Assembly: GCF_036885605.1 (NCBI RefSeq) | Contig: NZ_CP142523.1 | Location: forward strand, 5,828,001-5,892,000 | Length of the DNA stretch: 64,000 bases | Source: Janthinobacterium sp. TB1-E2 | Lineage (GTDB): Bacteria > Pseudomonadota > Gammaproteobacteria > Burkholderiales > Burkholderiaceae_D | Direction of reading: 5' to 3' | Shown: piece after piece, positions 41,835-50,657 of the stretch | Layout: each line of letters opens with the position of its first letter | How positions within the stretch are numbered: position 1 is the first letter of the stretch | Notes under the pieces: generated by a model | Told to the model about the DNA's origin: nothing | Database searches by the model: none | Seen by the model: the letters and a program-made list of their open reading frames with translations, nothing else | Program-made: the position numbers and the translations under genes

Positions 41835-43119
41835 AGTCTTCCTTGGAGTTGATCATTGCCGCTGTGCAGGCTGCCATTTTACCGGATGGCCCGGCACGCC
41901 TGTAGCGGCCAATGAAAAACATCGCAAGTCCCGGCAGTTGCAAGGCCGCCAGCACACCAAACGCCGCCTGGTAGGCCTGCGGCGGATACTGCTGCTGGCT
42001 GTTCAGGGGCCAGCAGCCGAGGATCAGGCCAAAGCCCGCCTGCACCAGGAAGGCGCCCGTGAAAATGAGCAAATTGAGGCACGTGGCCGCCCTGCCCGTC
42101 AGGCTGGCCGGCATGCTTTGCGCGACGATCGCATACTCAAGGCCCGTCACCGTGCCCAGCAAGGTAAACAGCACGGACAGCAAAGGCAGGCTGGGCACCA
42201 CATTGCAGGCCATCGCCACTTGCACGGCGACAAACAGGACGATGCCGGCGGCCGCCACTTGCATCGGTTCAATCGCGCGCCGCCCGGCCCATTCCGTGAG
42301 CATGCCCATGCCGATGGCGCCGAAGATGACGGCCGCCATGCCCAGGTACAACAAATACGCGACGTTGTCGTCAGACAAGCCGCCCACGTCGGCCAGCCAG
42401 CGGCCTATCCACAAGCCTTGCATGCCAAAGAACACCGTGTGCGGCAGCAGGATCAGCGCGATGGTGCGGCGAAAGCCGGGATCGCGGTACACGCTCCAGA
42501 TACTGACCTTGCTCTTGGCCGCGGCAGGCGCAGGCAGGGCCGGCGACAGCAGGCGGATCAGCAAGGCTATGGCCAGCGCCGCCAGCGCCAGGCCCAGGAA
42601 CACGCCGCGCCAATCCGTGTAGTGCAGGGCCAGCTTGACGGGCATGGTGGCCGTGGCCGCACCGAGGCCGCCCACGGCGATCAGATAGCCGTGCACGGAC
42701 GGCAGGCGCGATGGGGCGATGGCGCACGAGACCGCTTTCACGGCGGCCATGAAACAGCCGCCCAAGCCCGCGCCCATCAAGGCACGCGCCCACATCAGCT
42801 CGGCAAAGCTGTGACCCCGGCTGAACAGCCACACGCCCAGGGCCGCCAGCGCCAGCAGCCACAGTTGCACCGTGCGGGGACCGTAGCGGTCGAGCGCCAT
42901 GCCGATCGGCAATTGCACCAGCGCAAAAGCCAGAAAAAAGGCGCTGGTAAGCAGGCCCAGCTGGGCTGGTGTCAGGGCGATGGCGCCCAACAACTCGGCC
43001 GTCAGCACGGCATTGACGCCGCGCAGCAGACACGACAGGTAATGCCCGAGCGCGAACGGCAGGAATACCAGGCAAAACACGGCCACGCCGGAGCGGGCAG
43101 GCGCAACGGCCGCGTGCAT
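41779..43119 (-). CDS. MFS transporter
   Basis: 446 aa with twelve hydrophobic segments and the MFS loop LDRYGPRTVQL after TM2. It resembles the NNP/ACS-like small-acid permeases (GAGLGGCFMAAVKAV in TM4). The last 33 residues extend beyond the final membrane segment and run 56 bases into the FAH gene. It starts two bases after the kamA stop. Together these make it the transporter of the aminomutase operon, exporting or importing its substrate or product; direction unknown. Confidence 0.85.
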   Translation of the reverse strand: MHAAVAPARSGVAVFCLVFLPFALGHYLSCLLRGVNAVLTAELLGAIALTPAQLGLLTSAFFLAFALVQLPIGMALDRYGPRTVQLWLLALAALGVWLFSRGHSFAELMWARALMGAGLGGCFMAAVKAVSCAIAPSRLPSVHGYLIAVGGLGAATATMPVKLALHYTDWRGVFLGLALAALAIALLIRLLSPALPAPAAAKSKVSIWSVYRDPGFRRTIALILLPHTVFFGMQGLWIGRWLADVGGLSDDNVAYLLYLGMAAVIFGAIGMGMLTEWAGRRAIEPMQVAAAGIVLFVAVQVAMACNVVPSLPLLSVLFTLLGTVTGLEYAIVAQSMPASLTGRAATCLNLLIFTGAFLVQAGFGLILGCWPLNSQQQYPPQAYQAAFGVLAALQLPGLAMFFIGRYRRAGPSGKMAACTAAMINSKEDYETRSLWTSRQGKTGPDR

Positions 43120-43121
43120 GC

Positions 43122-44486
43122 TCAGGCGGCCTGTGCCAGGCGGATGATTTTATGCGGCAACTGCGGCACGGGCTCATCCATTTCAAAGAAAAACTTGTCG
43201 TGGCCAAATGCGGGTTTCAAATGGTCCAGCCACGTCGCTTCCGCGTCGAACTTGGCATAAAACGGCCGGCGCACCCAGTCCGGGTTACGTGCCTGCAAAA
43301 ATTGCAGGGCAAACAGTTTTTCGCCATTGATGGTGACGATGCCGTCGATGACGACCTTGCCGGGGAAGGCACTCATGGACGGTCCGCGCACCGTGCGCGA
43401 CAGGCCCGACACCATCTGGTAGGCGGCCTGGAAAATCTCGTGCGCCTTTGCCAAGGGCAACTCGAAATAGCCGCGCGGACCCGTGTCCCGTTCGACAAAC
43501 ATGTAATAGGGAATCGCCCCCAGGCGCGTGCCCGTCTGCCACAGCTCGGCCCAGCTTGCCGGGTCTTCATTGATGTGACGGATCAGCGGCCCCTGCATGC
43601 GCAAGGTGGCGCCCGTGGAGACGATGCGTTTTACGGCTTGCTGGGCAATGTTCTGGCGCAACTCGACGGCATGGCTGTAATGGCCCATCACGGCCAGGTT
43701 CTTGCCCGCCTTGACGATGCGCTCGAACAGGCGCATCAGATCATCCGCATCGCGGTCGGACACGAAGCGCTGCGGCCAATACGCCACCGCCTTGGTGCCG
43801 ATGCGAATGTTCTGGATGTGTTCCAGGCCCGGCGCCAGCAGCGGCTCCAGGTAGGCGGCCAGTTGCCGCGTGTTCATGATCATCGGGTCGCCGCCCGTGA
43901 TCAGCACGTCCGTCACTTCCGGATGCAGTTTCAGGTAAGCAACCAGCTCATGCGACTCGCGCGCATCGAACTTCATGTCGTCCATGCCGACGAACTGGGG
44001 CCAGCGGAAGCAGAAAGTGCAATACGCGTGGCAGGTCTGGCCTGCGCTGGGGAAGAACAGCACCGTTTGCGCATATTTATGCTGCAGGCCGCGCACGGGC
44101 GCGTCGTTGACCCGGGGCACGTTATGCGTCATCTGCCCAGCAGGATGAGGATTCATGCCCAGGCGCAAACCATGCACATAGGCATCAATGGCCGCCTTGT
44201 CGCGCCGCGCCAGCACCAGGTCGCGCAGGTGCGCGTACTGCCCGGGTGGCAGCATGTCGCGGTGGGGAAAGACGAGACGGTAGATGGGGTCGTCAGGGAT
44301 GTTGTTCCAGTCGATCAGTTGATCAAGCACATATTCATTGGTGCGAAACGGCAAGACGTGCGACACCACTTGCACGGCTTCGCGCTGCTCTTCCGGCAGC
44401 CATTCCCACTGCCGCGCCTGTTGAATGGTTTGCCGCGTATACGGCTTGAACTTGGGTGAAAACGGCTCGGTAATGAGTGCGGACAC
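43122..44486 (-). CDS. kamA: KamA-family radical SAM aminomutase (lysine 2,3-aminomutase-like)
   Basis: 454 aa. The 4Fe-4S/SAM motif C-x3-C-x2-C is at Cys152, 156 and 159 (CHAYCTFCFRWPQFVG). TDVLITGGDPMIMNTR contacts SAM, and SMSAFPGKVVIDG carries the Lys expected to bind PLP. It is longer than EpmB (about 340 aa) and nearer to catabolic KamA (about 416 aa), with an N-terminal extension. Expected chemistry: 1,2 migration of an amino group giving a beta-amino acid, but lysine is not proven as the substrate. First gene of the operon kamA-MFS-FAH-CMD. Confidence 0.87.
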   Translation of the reverse strand: MSALITEPFSPKFKPYTRQTIQQARQWEWLPEEQREAVQVVSHVLPFRTNEYVLDQLIDWNNIPDDPIYRLVFPHRDMLPPGQYAHLRDLVLARRDKAAIDAYVHGLRLGMNPHPAGQMTHNVPRVNDAPVRGLQHKYAQTVLFFPSAGQTCHAYCTFCFRWPQFVGMDDMKFDARESHELVAYLKLHPEVTDVLITGGDPMIMNTRQLAAYLEPLLAPGLEHIQNIRIGTKAVAYWPQRFVSDRDADDLMRLFERIVKAGKNLAVMGHYSHAVELRQNIAQQAVKRIVSTGATLRMQGPLIRHINEDPASWAELWQTGTRLGAIPYYMFVERDTGPRGYFELPLAKAHEIFQAAYQMVSGLSRTVRGPSMSAFPGKVVIDGIVTINGEKLFALQFLQARNPDWVRRPFYAKFDAEATWLDHLKPAFGHDKFFFEMDEPVPQLPHKIIRLAQAA

Positions 44487-44768
44487 GATCGGCTCCTTGC
44501 CTGTAAATAGCGATAACTTTCATGAAATCGGCCGTATATCGGCCAATTCCAGCCTTTTTCTCCCGCATGCCAGGCCACCCCGACATGCTGTGAAAGTCAT
44601 CATAATTCTTGCCATTAGGAATCAAATTGCTGCATATCAACAAGCCGTCGATACGTTGCATGCTGCCTACAAGCAACACCTTAGTTTGTTCCAACGCAAG
44701 CTGAGACGAACTTCGGCGACGTAAATTACGTCTTGGCAACACTTCCCTCGATATCACAAGGAGCTTTC
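44487..44768. other. Divergent control region between kamA operon and Cache-protein gene
   Basis: 282 bases without a gene. It is AT-richer than its flanks. It contains a repeated ATCGGCC around 44525-44540 and the palindrome at 44718-44732. No promoter could be assigned with confidence. Confidence 0.5.
44718..44732. promoter_or_regulatory. Perfect 15-base palindrome upstream of the Cache-protein gene
   Basis: GACGTAA and TTACGTC arms around a single A, 37 bases before ATG 44769. The size and symmetry suit a dimeric repressor or activator site; the protein is unknown. Confidence 0.4.
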
Positions 44769-45227
44769 ATGAAACGCTTATTCACGGGCAGCCTGCTGTG
44801 CCTGGCATTTGCCGGCGGCAGCGTCAGTGCCGCGGTCGAACCAACGGAAAAAGATGCGATCGCCATGGCCGAACGGGGCGCCGCCTTCATGAAGGCGCAT
44901 AGCAAGGAAGAAATGATGAAGAAAATCACGGCGAAAGACCCGGACTTCGTGCAGGGCTCGCTGTATGTGGACATGCGCGACATCAAGACGGGCATCGTGC
45001 TGGCCCACCCCATCAATCCTTCCATCGTGGGCAAGGATTTGACGGATGTGCCCGATGCGAACGGCAAGAAATATCGCCGTGAAATCATTGAACTGGCACA
45101 AAAACAGGGCAAGGGCTGGGTCGATTACCAGTACAAGAATCCCGTCAGCGGCAAGATCGAGCCGAAGACCACCTACATTCTGCGCGTCAACGATGTGGTA
45201 CTGGAAGCGGGCATCTACAAAAAATAA
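44769..45227 (+). CDS. Free-standing periplasmic single-Cache (sCache_2-like) protein
   Basis: 152 aa with Sec signal MKRLFTGSLLCLAFAGG, cut near VSAAVE. The mature part is one Cache domain: long helix (KDAIAMAERGAAFMKAHSKE), then DFVQGSLYVDMRDIKTGIVLA, HPINPSIVGKDLTD, and WVDYQYKNPVSGKIEPKTTY with the final strand VVLEAGIYK. Such domains normally sit in chemoreceptors or kinases; here there is no membrane segment other than the signal. AAGGAG precedes the ATG. A chemoreceptor starts 68 bases downstream. Confidence 0.85.
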   Translation: MKRLFTGSLLCLAFAGGSVSAAVEPTEKDAIAMAERGAAFMKAHSKEEMMKKITAKDPDFVQGSLYVDMRDIKTGIVLAHPINPSIVGKDLTDVPDANGKKYRREIIELAQKQGKGWVDYQYKNPVSGKIEPKTTYILRVNDVVLEAGIYKK

Positions 45228-45233
45228 GACGGG

Positions 45234-45262
45234 GGCGGCGCGCACGCACGCCGTGCGCCGCC
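45234..45262 (+). other. Intercistronic hairpin between Cache protein and chemoreceptor genes
   Basis: GGCGGCGC..AC pairs with GTGCGCCGCC with a small bulge. No T-run. Probably sets relative expression of the soluble protein and the receptor. Confidence 0.5.
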
Positions 45263-45295
45263 TGCGGTTTGAACAGCCATCGCCAGGAGTCAAGC

Positions 45296-46990
45296 ATGCT
45301 CAATCAATTACGCATCGGACCAAAATTATTGCTGGCGCCCACCCTGGTCTTGCTGCTGCTGATACTCAGCTCGAGCGGCGCCTGGTATGGCATGGTGCGG
45401 CAAAATGCCTCGCTGGAAAACATGGTGCGGGTACGCATCACGCATTTGAAGGCGGCCGCCGACGTACTAGGAGAGGCCAGGCAAGTACACGGCAATATGT
45501 ACCAGTTGCTGTCGTGGACGAATGGCAGCTTCGCCAAGGCCCGCCTCGATACGCTGGAGCAACAGATCAAGGCGCGCCATGCAGCCATCGGCACCCAGCT
45601 GGCCACGCTGCGCACCACAGCCACGGGTGCCGAGCGCACCTTGGTCGATGCGGCCATCACGGCGCTGGCCGGCTATCGCAAGGCTGTGCTGGAAACCATG
45701 GAAATGGCGCAGATGGACCAGTCGATCGCCACCAATTCCATGCTCAAGGCGGAAACCCAATTCGTCCAGTTCAATACGCAGCTGGCGCAACTGTCGGCCC
45801 TGGAAACAAGCCTCAGCAGCGAAGCCCATGCGACGGCCAGCGCCGAGTTCCGCAGCCTGGGCTGGAGCTTGCTGCTGACGGTGCTGCTGTCGATCCTCGT
45901 TTCCATCGTCGTGACCATGCTGGTGCGGCGCGCCATGCTGCTGGAAATCCGCGGCATTTCCGACGCCGTGCAAGACCTGGCTGCGGGCAAGCTGACGGCC
46001 GGCGCGCCCAAGCAGGGCAATGACGAAATCGCCGCCACGTCGCGCGTGCTGGACCAGACCATCGCCCACCTGAACCAGACCTTGCGCACCATCATGAACG
46101 CCGTGCAATCGATCGACACAGCCTCGCGCGAAATTGCCACCGGCAATCTGGACTTATCGGCGCGCACGGAAATGCAGGCCAGTTCGCTGGAAGAAACGTC
46201 GAGCGCCATGGAAGCGCTGACGCAAGCCGTCAATGACAATGCCGACAACGCCCAGCTGGCCTGCGAGCTGGCGGGGCAAGCATCGACCCTGGCCGTGCAA
46301 GGAGGTGCGTCGATGCAGCAAGCGGTGACGACGATGGCGACAATACGCGCCAATTCGCGTCAGATCGTGGATATTATCGGCGTGATCGACGGCATCTCCT
46401 TCCAGACCAATATCCTCGCGCTGAACGCGGCCGTGGAAGCGGCGCGCGCGGGCGAACAGGGCCGCGGCTTTGCCGTCGTGGCGTCCGAAGTGCGCACCCT
46501 GGCGCAGCGCTCGGCCCAGGCGGCCAAAGAAATCAAGACCCTGATCGCCACCTCGGTCACCACCATCGACGGCGGCAGCGTGGCCGTGCAGCAAGCGGGC
46601 GACAACATGGGCGCCATCGTGGCCTCGGTGCAGCAAGTCAATGAAATCATCCAGCGCGTGAAAGAGGCCAGTGCGGAGCAGGCGTCGGGCATCACGGAAG
46701 TGAATCAGGCTGTCACGCAAATGGATGACGTCACCCAGCAAAATGCGGCCCTCGTGGAACAGGCGGCGGCAGCGGCGGCCAGTTTGCAGGACCAGGCCGT
46801 CAAATTGTCGGCGGCCGTGGCTGTGTTCACCCTCGACCCGCTGGCGCCCGCGCAGCCCGCCTCGCCGGACGAGGAAGCGTTCCGGCATCCAGCCAGTACG
46901 CAGCAGGAGCGGCGCGCACTGCATAGCCCGCTACGCGGCATGCCCGGCTTGCACGGCGCAAACACGACGCCACAGCGCCGGCGCAGCTAG
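45296..46990 (+). CDS. Methyl-accepting chemotaxis protein
   Basis: 564 aa from ATG 45296 (AGGAG upstream). TM1 at about 11-30, a periplasmic helical domain to about 190, TM2 near 193-215, HAMP-like linker, methylation region (EMQASSLEETSSAMEAL) and tip DGISFQTNILALNAAVEAAR. The C-terminus is a basic low-complexity tail (PQRRRS) without a CheR-type pentapeptide. Its stop codon overlaps the stop codon of the convergent DNA glycosylase gene. It probably works with the upstream Cache protein. Confidence 0.92.
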   Translation: MLNQLRIGPKLLLAPTLVLLLLILSSSGAWYGMVRQNASLENMVRVRITHLKAAADVLGEARQVHGNMYQLLSWTNGSFAKARLDTLEQQIKARHAAIGTQLATLRTTATGAERTLVDAAITALAGYRKAVLETMEMAQMDQSIATNSMLKAETQFVQFNTQLAQLSALETSLSSEAHATASAEFRSLGWSLLLTVLLSILVSIVVTMLVRRAMLLEIRGISDAVQDLAAGKLTAGAPKQGNDEIAATSRVLDQTIAHLNQTLRTIMNAVQSIDTASREIATGNLDLSARTEMQASSLEETSSAMEALTQAVNDNADNAQLACELAGQASTLAVQGGASMQQAVTTMATIRANSRQIVDIIGVIDGISFQTNILALNAAVEAARAGEQGRGFAVVASEVRTLAQRSAQAAKEIKTLIATSVTTIDGGSVAVQQAGDNMGAIVASVQQVNEIIQRVKEASAEQASGITEVNQAVTQMDDVTQQNAALVEQAAAAAASLQDQAVKLSAAVAVFTLDPLAPAQPASPDEEAFRHPASTQQERRALHSPLRGMPGLHGANTTPQRRRS

Positions 46991-47565
46991 CTGGCCGGCG
47001 CGCGCATCGGTTTGCTCAAGTGAGGCGAACCGGCCAGCACGAAACGCCACGGCGTCTCCATCGCCTTGGAAATGCCGATGCGCGGGCCAGCGTGTACCGT
47101 CACCTCTTCCTCGCGCGCCAGCAGGGTGAATGGCGGCGCATCGAGCGCCAGCCGGTTATGCATATGCGTGACACCGAGCGCCTGGCACACCTTGCCCGGC
47201 CCCGAGCACAGCAGCCGCGCATCCTCGACGCCGCGCCGCTCGCGCATGACGTCGAGTCCCACGAGCGGCTCGATGGCGCGGATCAGCACGCCCGCGCCAT
47301 GGCCCGCTTCGCGGCACACAAAGTTCAGGCACCAGTGGATGCCGTACGAGCGGTAGACATAGGCGTGCGCGGGCGGGCCGAACATGGCCGCATTGCGCGG
47401 CGTCATGCCGCCATACGTGTGCGAGGCCGGGTCCAGCCGGTCATACGCTTCCGTTTCCACGATGCGCCCGCCCACGCCGTCGACCAGCACGGTCACGCCG
47501 ATCAGCTGGCGCGCCACGCTGCTGGAATCGTCCGCAAAATCGATACCCGCGAGGATTTTTTTCAT
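46987..47565 (-). CDS. mpg: 3-methyladenine DNA glycosylase (AAG/MPG family)
   Basis: 192 aa. VETEAYDRLDPASH contains the catalytic Glu, AMFGPPAHAYVYRSYGIHWC the intercalating Tyr region, and LCSGPGKVCQALGVT the C-terminal family motif. It excises alkylated purines in base-excision repair. Size fits bacterial AAG (about 190-210 aa). The 3' end overlaps the receptor stop. Confidence 0.93.
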   Translation of the reverse strand: MKKILAGIDFADDSSSVARQLIGVTVLVDGVGGRIVETEAYDRLDPASHTYGGMTPRNAAMFGPPAHAYVYRSYGIHWCLNFVCREAGHGAGVLIRAIEPLVGLDVMRERRGVEDARLLCSGPGKVCQALGVTHMHNRLALDAPPFTLLAREEEVTVHAGPRIGISKAMETPWRFVLAGSPHLSKPMRAPAS

Positions 47566-47853
47566 CGGGCAATTGTACCGCCGCGCATCGCGCCACACGC
47601 CTCGCTTCGTCTTGAAAACAAATAAAACTTGACCTTTCCATCACAAATATCGCGATGGGCAGCGTCGTAAAATGACGAAAATCGCAGCTGGAGCAGGCCA
47701 AAACGGGGATTTTTGCGACAAAATATTGCAGAGATGAACTATTGCCGTGCATAAACAGCGATAATCGTCGGGCACTGCGCCAGACGCTCATGCAGCGGGC
47801 AGCGGCAGCGCGCACAGAATAAGCACCGGGCACAAAATGATGATGAAAGCGTG
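47566..47853. other. Divergent intergenic region between mpg and HDOD gene
   Basis: 288 bases without a gene, AT-rich for this genome at 47600-47760. No repeat or confident promoter seen. A short run of in-frame ATG codons precedes the HDOD start. Confidence 0.45.
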
Positions 47854-48720
47854 ATGATGAGAGCGGCAGCGCAAAAGCAGGTAGTGCAGGAAGATCCGGT
47901 TGACGCCCTGATGCGTTCCATCCGTATCCCGCCGCGTCCCAGCCTGCTGGTCGACTTGCAGCGCGAACTGGCGGAACAAGACCCGTCGCCGCGCCGCATC
48001 GCGCGCATCATCGCCGATGACGTCGGCATGTCCGGCGCCCTGCTGAAATTGGCCAACTCGCCATTCTATGGCGCCGCGCGCAAGGCCAAGTCCGTCGAGC
48101 AAGGCATCAACTTTCTTGGGATCAACCAGTGCAGCGCCATGATGACGGGCTTGCTGGCACGCCAGGCGCTGGAAGCGGAAGGCGTGGAACTGACCAACTT
48201 CTGGGATGTGTCGGCCAAGCGCGCGCGCGCCCTGGTATTTACTTCGCGCAAGCTGCGCATCGCCCCGCCCGACATCGCCCACACCTTCGGCCTGTTCTGC
48301 GACATCGGCGTGCCCCTGCTGATGAACCGCTTCCCCGACTACGTCAACACGTACGCGGCGGCGGCCAACGATGCGCACAATTGCTTTACAGCACTAGAAG
48401 ACGCGCGCCACCAGACCAACCACGCGGCCATCGGCTGCCTGCTGGCGCGCAACTGGGGCCTGTCCTCCGACGTCTCCTGGGCAATTTTGCACCACCACGA
48501 CTACACGGTGCTGGCCGACCCGTCCACGGACGACGCCATCCGCTCGCTCGTCGCCCTGTCGCTGCTGGCCGAAAAGGGCATTCAGCGCTACCATGGCAAC
48601 AGTACCTCGCTCGAGTGGGACAAGGGCGGCGAACTTGCCTGCCAGCATCTCGGCCTGTCGCAGGAAGAAGCCGCCGACCTGCTCGACGAATTGCACGAGA
48701 TGTTCGATACCGACCATTGA
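47854..48720 (+). CDS. HDOD-domain signalling protein
   Basis: 288 aa, a stand-alone HDOD domain (RIPPRPSLLVDLQRELAEQD, ARIIADDVGMSGALLKLANS, SVEQGINFLG, and HTFGLFCDIGVPLLM). HDOD proteins are non-hydrolytic relatives of HD-GYP domains that occur in signal transduction and motility control. No output domain is attached. A GTG at 47851 and ATGs at 47854 and 47857 are possible starts with weak ribosome-binding sites. Confidence 0.88.
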   Translation: MMRAAAQKQVVQEDPVDALMRSIRIPPRPSLLVDLQRELAEQDPSPRRIARIIADDVGMSGALLKLANSPFYGAARKAKSVEQGINFLGINQCSAMMTGLLARQALEAEGVELTNFWDVSAKRARALVFTSRKLRIAPPDIAHTFGLFCDIGVPLLMNRFPDYVNTYAAAANDAHNCFTALEDARHQTNHAAIGCLLARNWGLSSDVSWAILHHHDYTVLADPSTDDAIRSLVALSLLAEKGIQRYHGNSTSLEWDKGGELACQHLGLSQEEAADLLDELHEMFDTDH

Positions 48721-48827
48721 GGTGCCAGGCGGCCGCGTCCGCCTGTATGATCTGTCCCGGCGCCTGGCCTGAGCCATGGCGCCCGTTTCCGTTTGCCTGA
48801 CCCGTATTTCTTAACCTGTTGATCGCC

Positions 48828-50036
48828 ATGCCCAAAAATAAGCGCCCTGTCCCCCGTAAATCCGCCAACACGCCTGAAGACAAGGATGAATCCGTCACGC
48901 GCATGCTGTGCACGATGGCCCTGAACCTGGCGGAGCAGGAAGACAGCGAATCGCAGGGCACGGTGCTGGCCGAGCAAGCCGTCGAGTTCGGCCGCCTGAT
49001 CCGCAAGGCCTTGAATCAAAAGAAGGATGAAATCCTGTACGACGCCATCGAACGTTCGAAATACGAAGACGTGGGCGCCTACCAGTACCTGCGCAGCCAC
49101 ATCGAGGAAGCGGCATCCATTTCCGTGATCCGCCGCGACAACGCGCCTGCCATGGAAATCAACGCCTTCGTCGTGCCCCTGCTGGTGCAAAGCACGGGCG
49201 GCTTGAAGGAAGCGGACAGCTTCCAGGACCAGGACGCTTTCGAAGCGCTGGTGAAAAGTTTCCAACAGGCAGAACTGGAAAGCGCCAAGGCCAAGGTGGT
49301 CTTGATGAGCCATGCCTACGACCTCGATGAAATCGACCGCATCACCTACAGCCATTTGCACGAGATGGTGCGCGATGCCTATAGCTCGATGACGGACAAG
49401 AAAATCGTCGCCACGCCGGGCCTGGAAAGCAGCATCGTCGGCTGGAGCGAAACGGCCTTCGGCCCGCAGGACACGGCCGTCGAACTGCGCTTCCTGCTGG
49501 GCTTTGCCTTGAAACGCGTGGACGACCCGTTCTATGCGGAACCGAAGGACGAAGCGGCGCTCGACGCCTGGTTCGACGCGCGCATGGCCCGCTACCAGCA
49601 GTGGACGACGGAAGTGGGCGAACTCGTCAAGCGCTGCCTGGCGCCGGCCGGCAGCGTCCTGGAAGTGAGCTTCCTCTATCAGGATCTGTTCCACGGCGGC
49701 AAGGAACAAGGCATGAGCGAGTACGCGATGCTGCAGATGATGTCCGGCATCAACCATGCACTGGCGGAAAACAAGGTGGACGCCGGCGACGTCTCGGTGG
49801 TCGTCGGCCCGGCCGATGAACATGGCGAAATGCTGTTGCGCGTCAATGTCAGCACGGCGAACGGCCAACTATTGCACAGCGCCGACAAGCCGCTGGACCT
49901 GGCCGCCGACTTGCAGGACGAAGTCGACGACATCTGCGACGCACTTGCCACCATCGGCGTGACGCAACTGTCCGTGGCGCTGAAATTCGATGCCAAGGGA
50001 CGGCCGCTGGAAGCGCAGCCGTACGCGCCAGCATAA
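48828..50036 (+). CDS. Conserved-looking protein of unknown function (possibly DUF2863)
   Basis: 402 aa, acidic, no signal or membrane segments. It begins with a basic/charged tail (PKNKRPVPRKSANTPEDKDE) and continues with helical and alpha/beta segments (ILYDAIERSKYEDVGAYQYL; NAFVVPLLVQSTGGL; GSVLEVSFLYQDLFHGGKEQ). It recalls the DUF2863 proteins of betaproteobacteria, but that is from memory, not comparison. The convergent glycosylase gene ends only three bases away. No function can be proposed. Confidence 0.75.
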   Translation: MPKNKRPVPRKSANTPEDKDESVTRMLCTMALNLAEQEDSESQGTVLAEQAVEFGRLIRKALNQKKDEILYDAIERSKYEDVGAYQYLRSHIEEAASISVIRRDNAPAMEINAFVVPLLVQSTGGLKEADSFQDQDAFEALVKSFQQAELESAKAKVVLMSHAYDLDEIDRITYSHLHEMVRDAYSSMTDKKIVATPGLESSIVGWSETAFGPQDTAVELRFLLGFALKRVDDPFYAEPKDEAALDAWFDARMARYQQWTTEVGELVKRCLAPAGSVLEVSFLYQDLFHGGKEQGMSEYAMLQMMSGINHALAENKVDAGDVSVVVGPADEHGEMLLRVNVSTANGQLLHSADKPLDLAADLQDEVDDICDALATIGVTQLSVALKFDAKGRPLEAQPYAPA

Positions 50037-50039
50037 GCT

Positions 50040-50564
50040 TTACAAGGGCTGAAGTGTTTTCCACTGCAGCAACTTGGCGCCATATGCCAAGGTGTAGGCG
50101 GGGCTGCTCGACGGCAAGCTGACGATGCGGTAGCGCTGCGCGTGTTCGCCCAGCACCTTGATACCCAGCTTTGCCGCCGTGCCGCCGTTGAAGGCGATCG
50201 TCCGCAGCTGCGGCAGGCTGGCGGCCAGGGCCACGAGGTCGTTATCGTCGCGCGCACGGATATTGCTGTCCAGGCTGCCCGCACGCTGCGCCTGCGCCAC
50301 CACGTCCCACAAGCCCACGCCGTGCGCCAGCAAGGTCGCCAGACGTTCCTCATAGGGCTGGCTTTTCAAATCCACGCCCAGCACCTCGCCCAGCAGCATC
50401 CAGAACCTGTTTTGCGGATGCGCATAGTACTGGCTGTGCGCCAGCGATTTTTCGCCGGGCAGGCTGCCCAGTATCAGCAAGCGCGTGTTGGCGTCGACGA
50501 CGGGATCGAAGCAGCGCTTGCGCGCATCTGCGGCTTGCTCTGGCAGGATAACTGGGCTATTCAA
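50040..50564 (-). CDS. DNA-deoxyinosine glycosylase (uracil-DNA-glycosylase superfamily)
   Basis: 174 aa. LLILGSLPGEKSLAHSQYYA and HPQNRFWMLLGEVLG are the UDG-superfamily motif 1 region typical of hypoxanthine-DNA glycosylases; RTIAFNGGTAAK and VSLPSSSPAYTL follow as the C-terminal motif. It would remove deaminated adenine from DNA. Second DNA glycosylase within 4 kb, though not in one operon with mpg. Confidence 0.85.
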   Translation of the reverse strand: MNSPVILPEQAADARKRCFDPVVDANTRLLILGSLPGEKSLAHSQYYAHPQNRFWMLLGEVLGVDLKSQPYEERLATLLAHGVGLWDVVAQAQRAGSLDSNIRARDDNDLVALAASLPQLRTIAFNGGTAAKLGIKVLGEHAQRYRIVSLPSSSPAYTLAYGAKLLQWKTLQPL

Positions 50565-50657
50565 TGGACGGTCCGGAAGGGAAAACGAAGGACCATTTTA
50601 CCCGGCCACGCGACGGTGTAGAATCCCCGCACAACCTTCCTGCCCACGAGACCGCCC

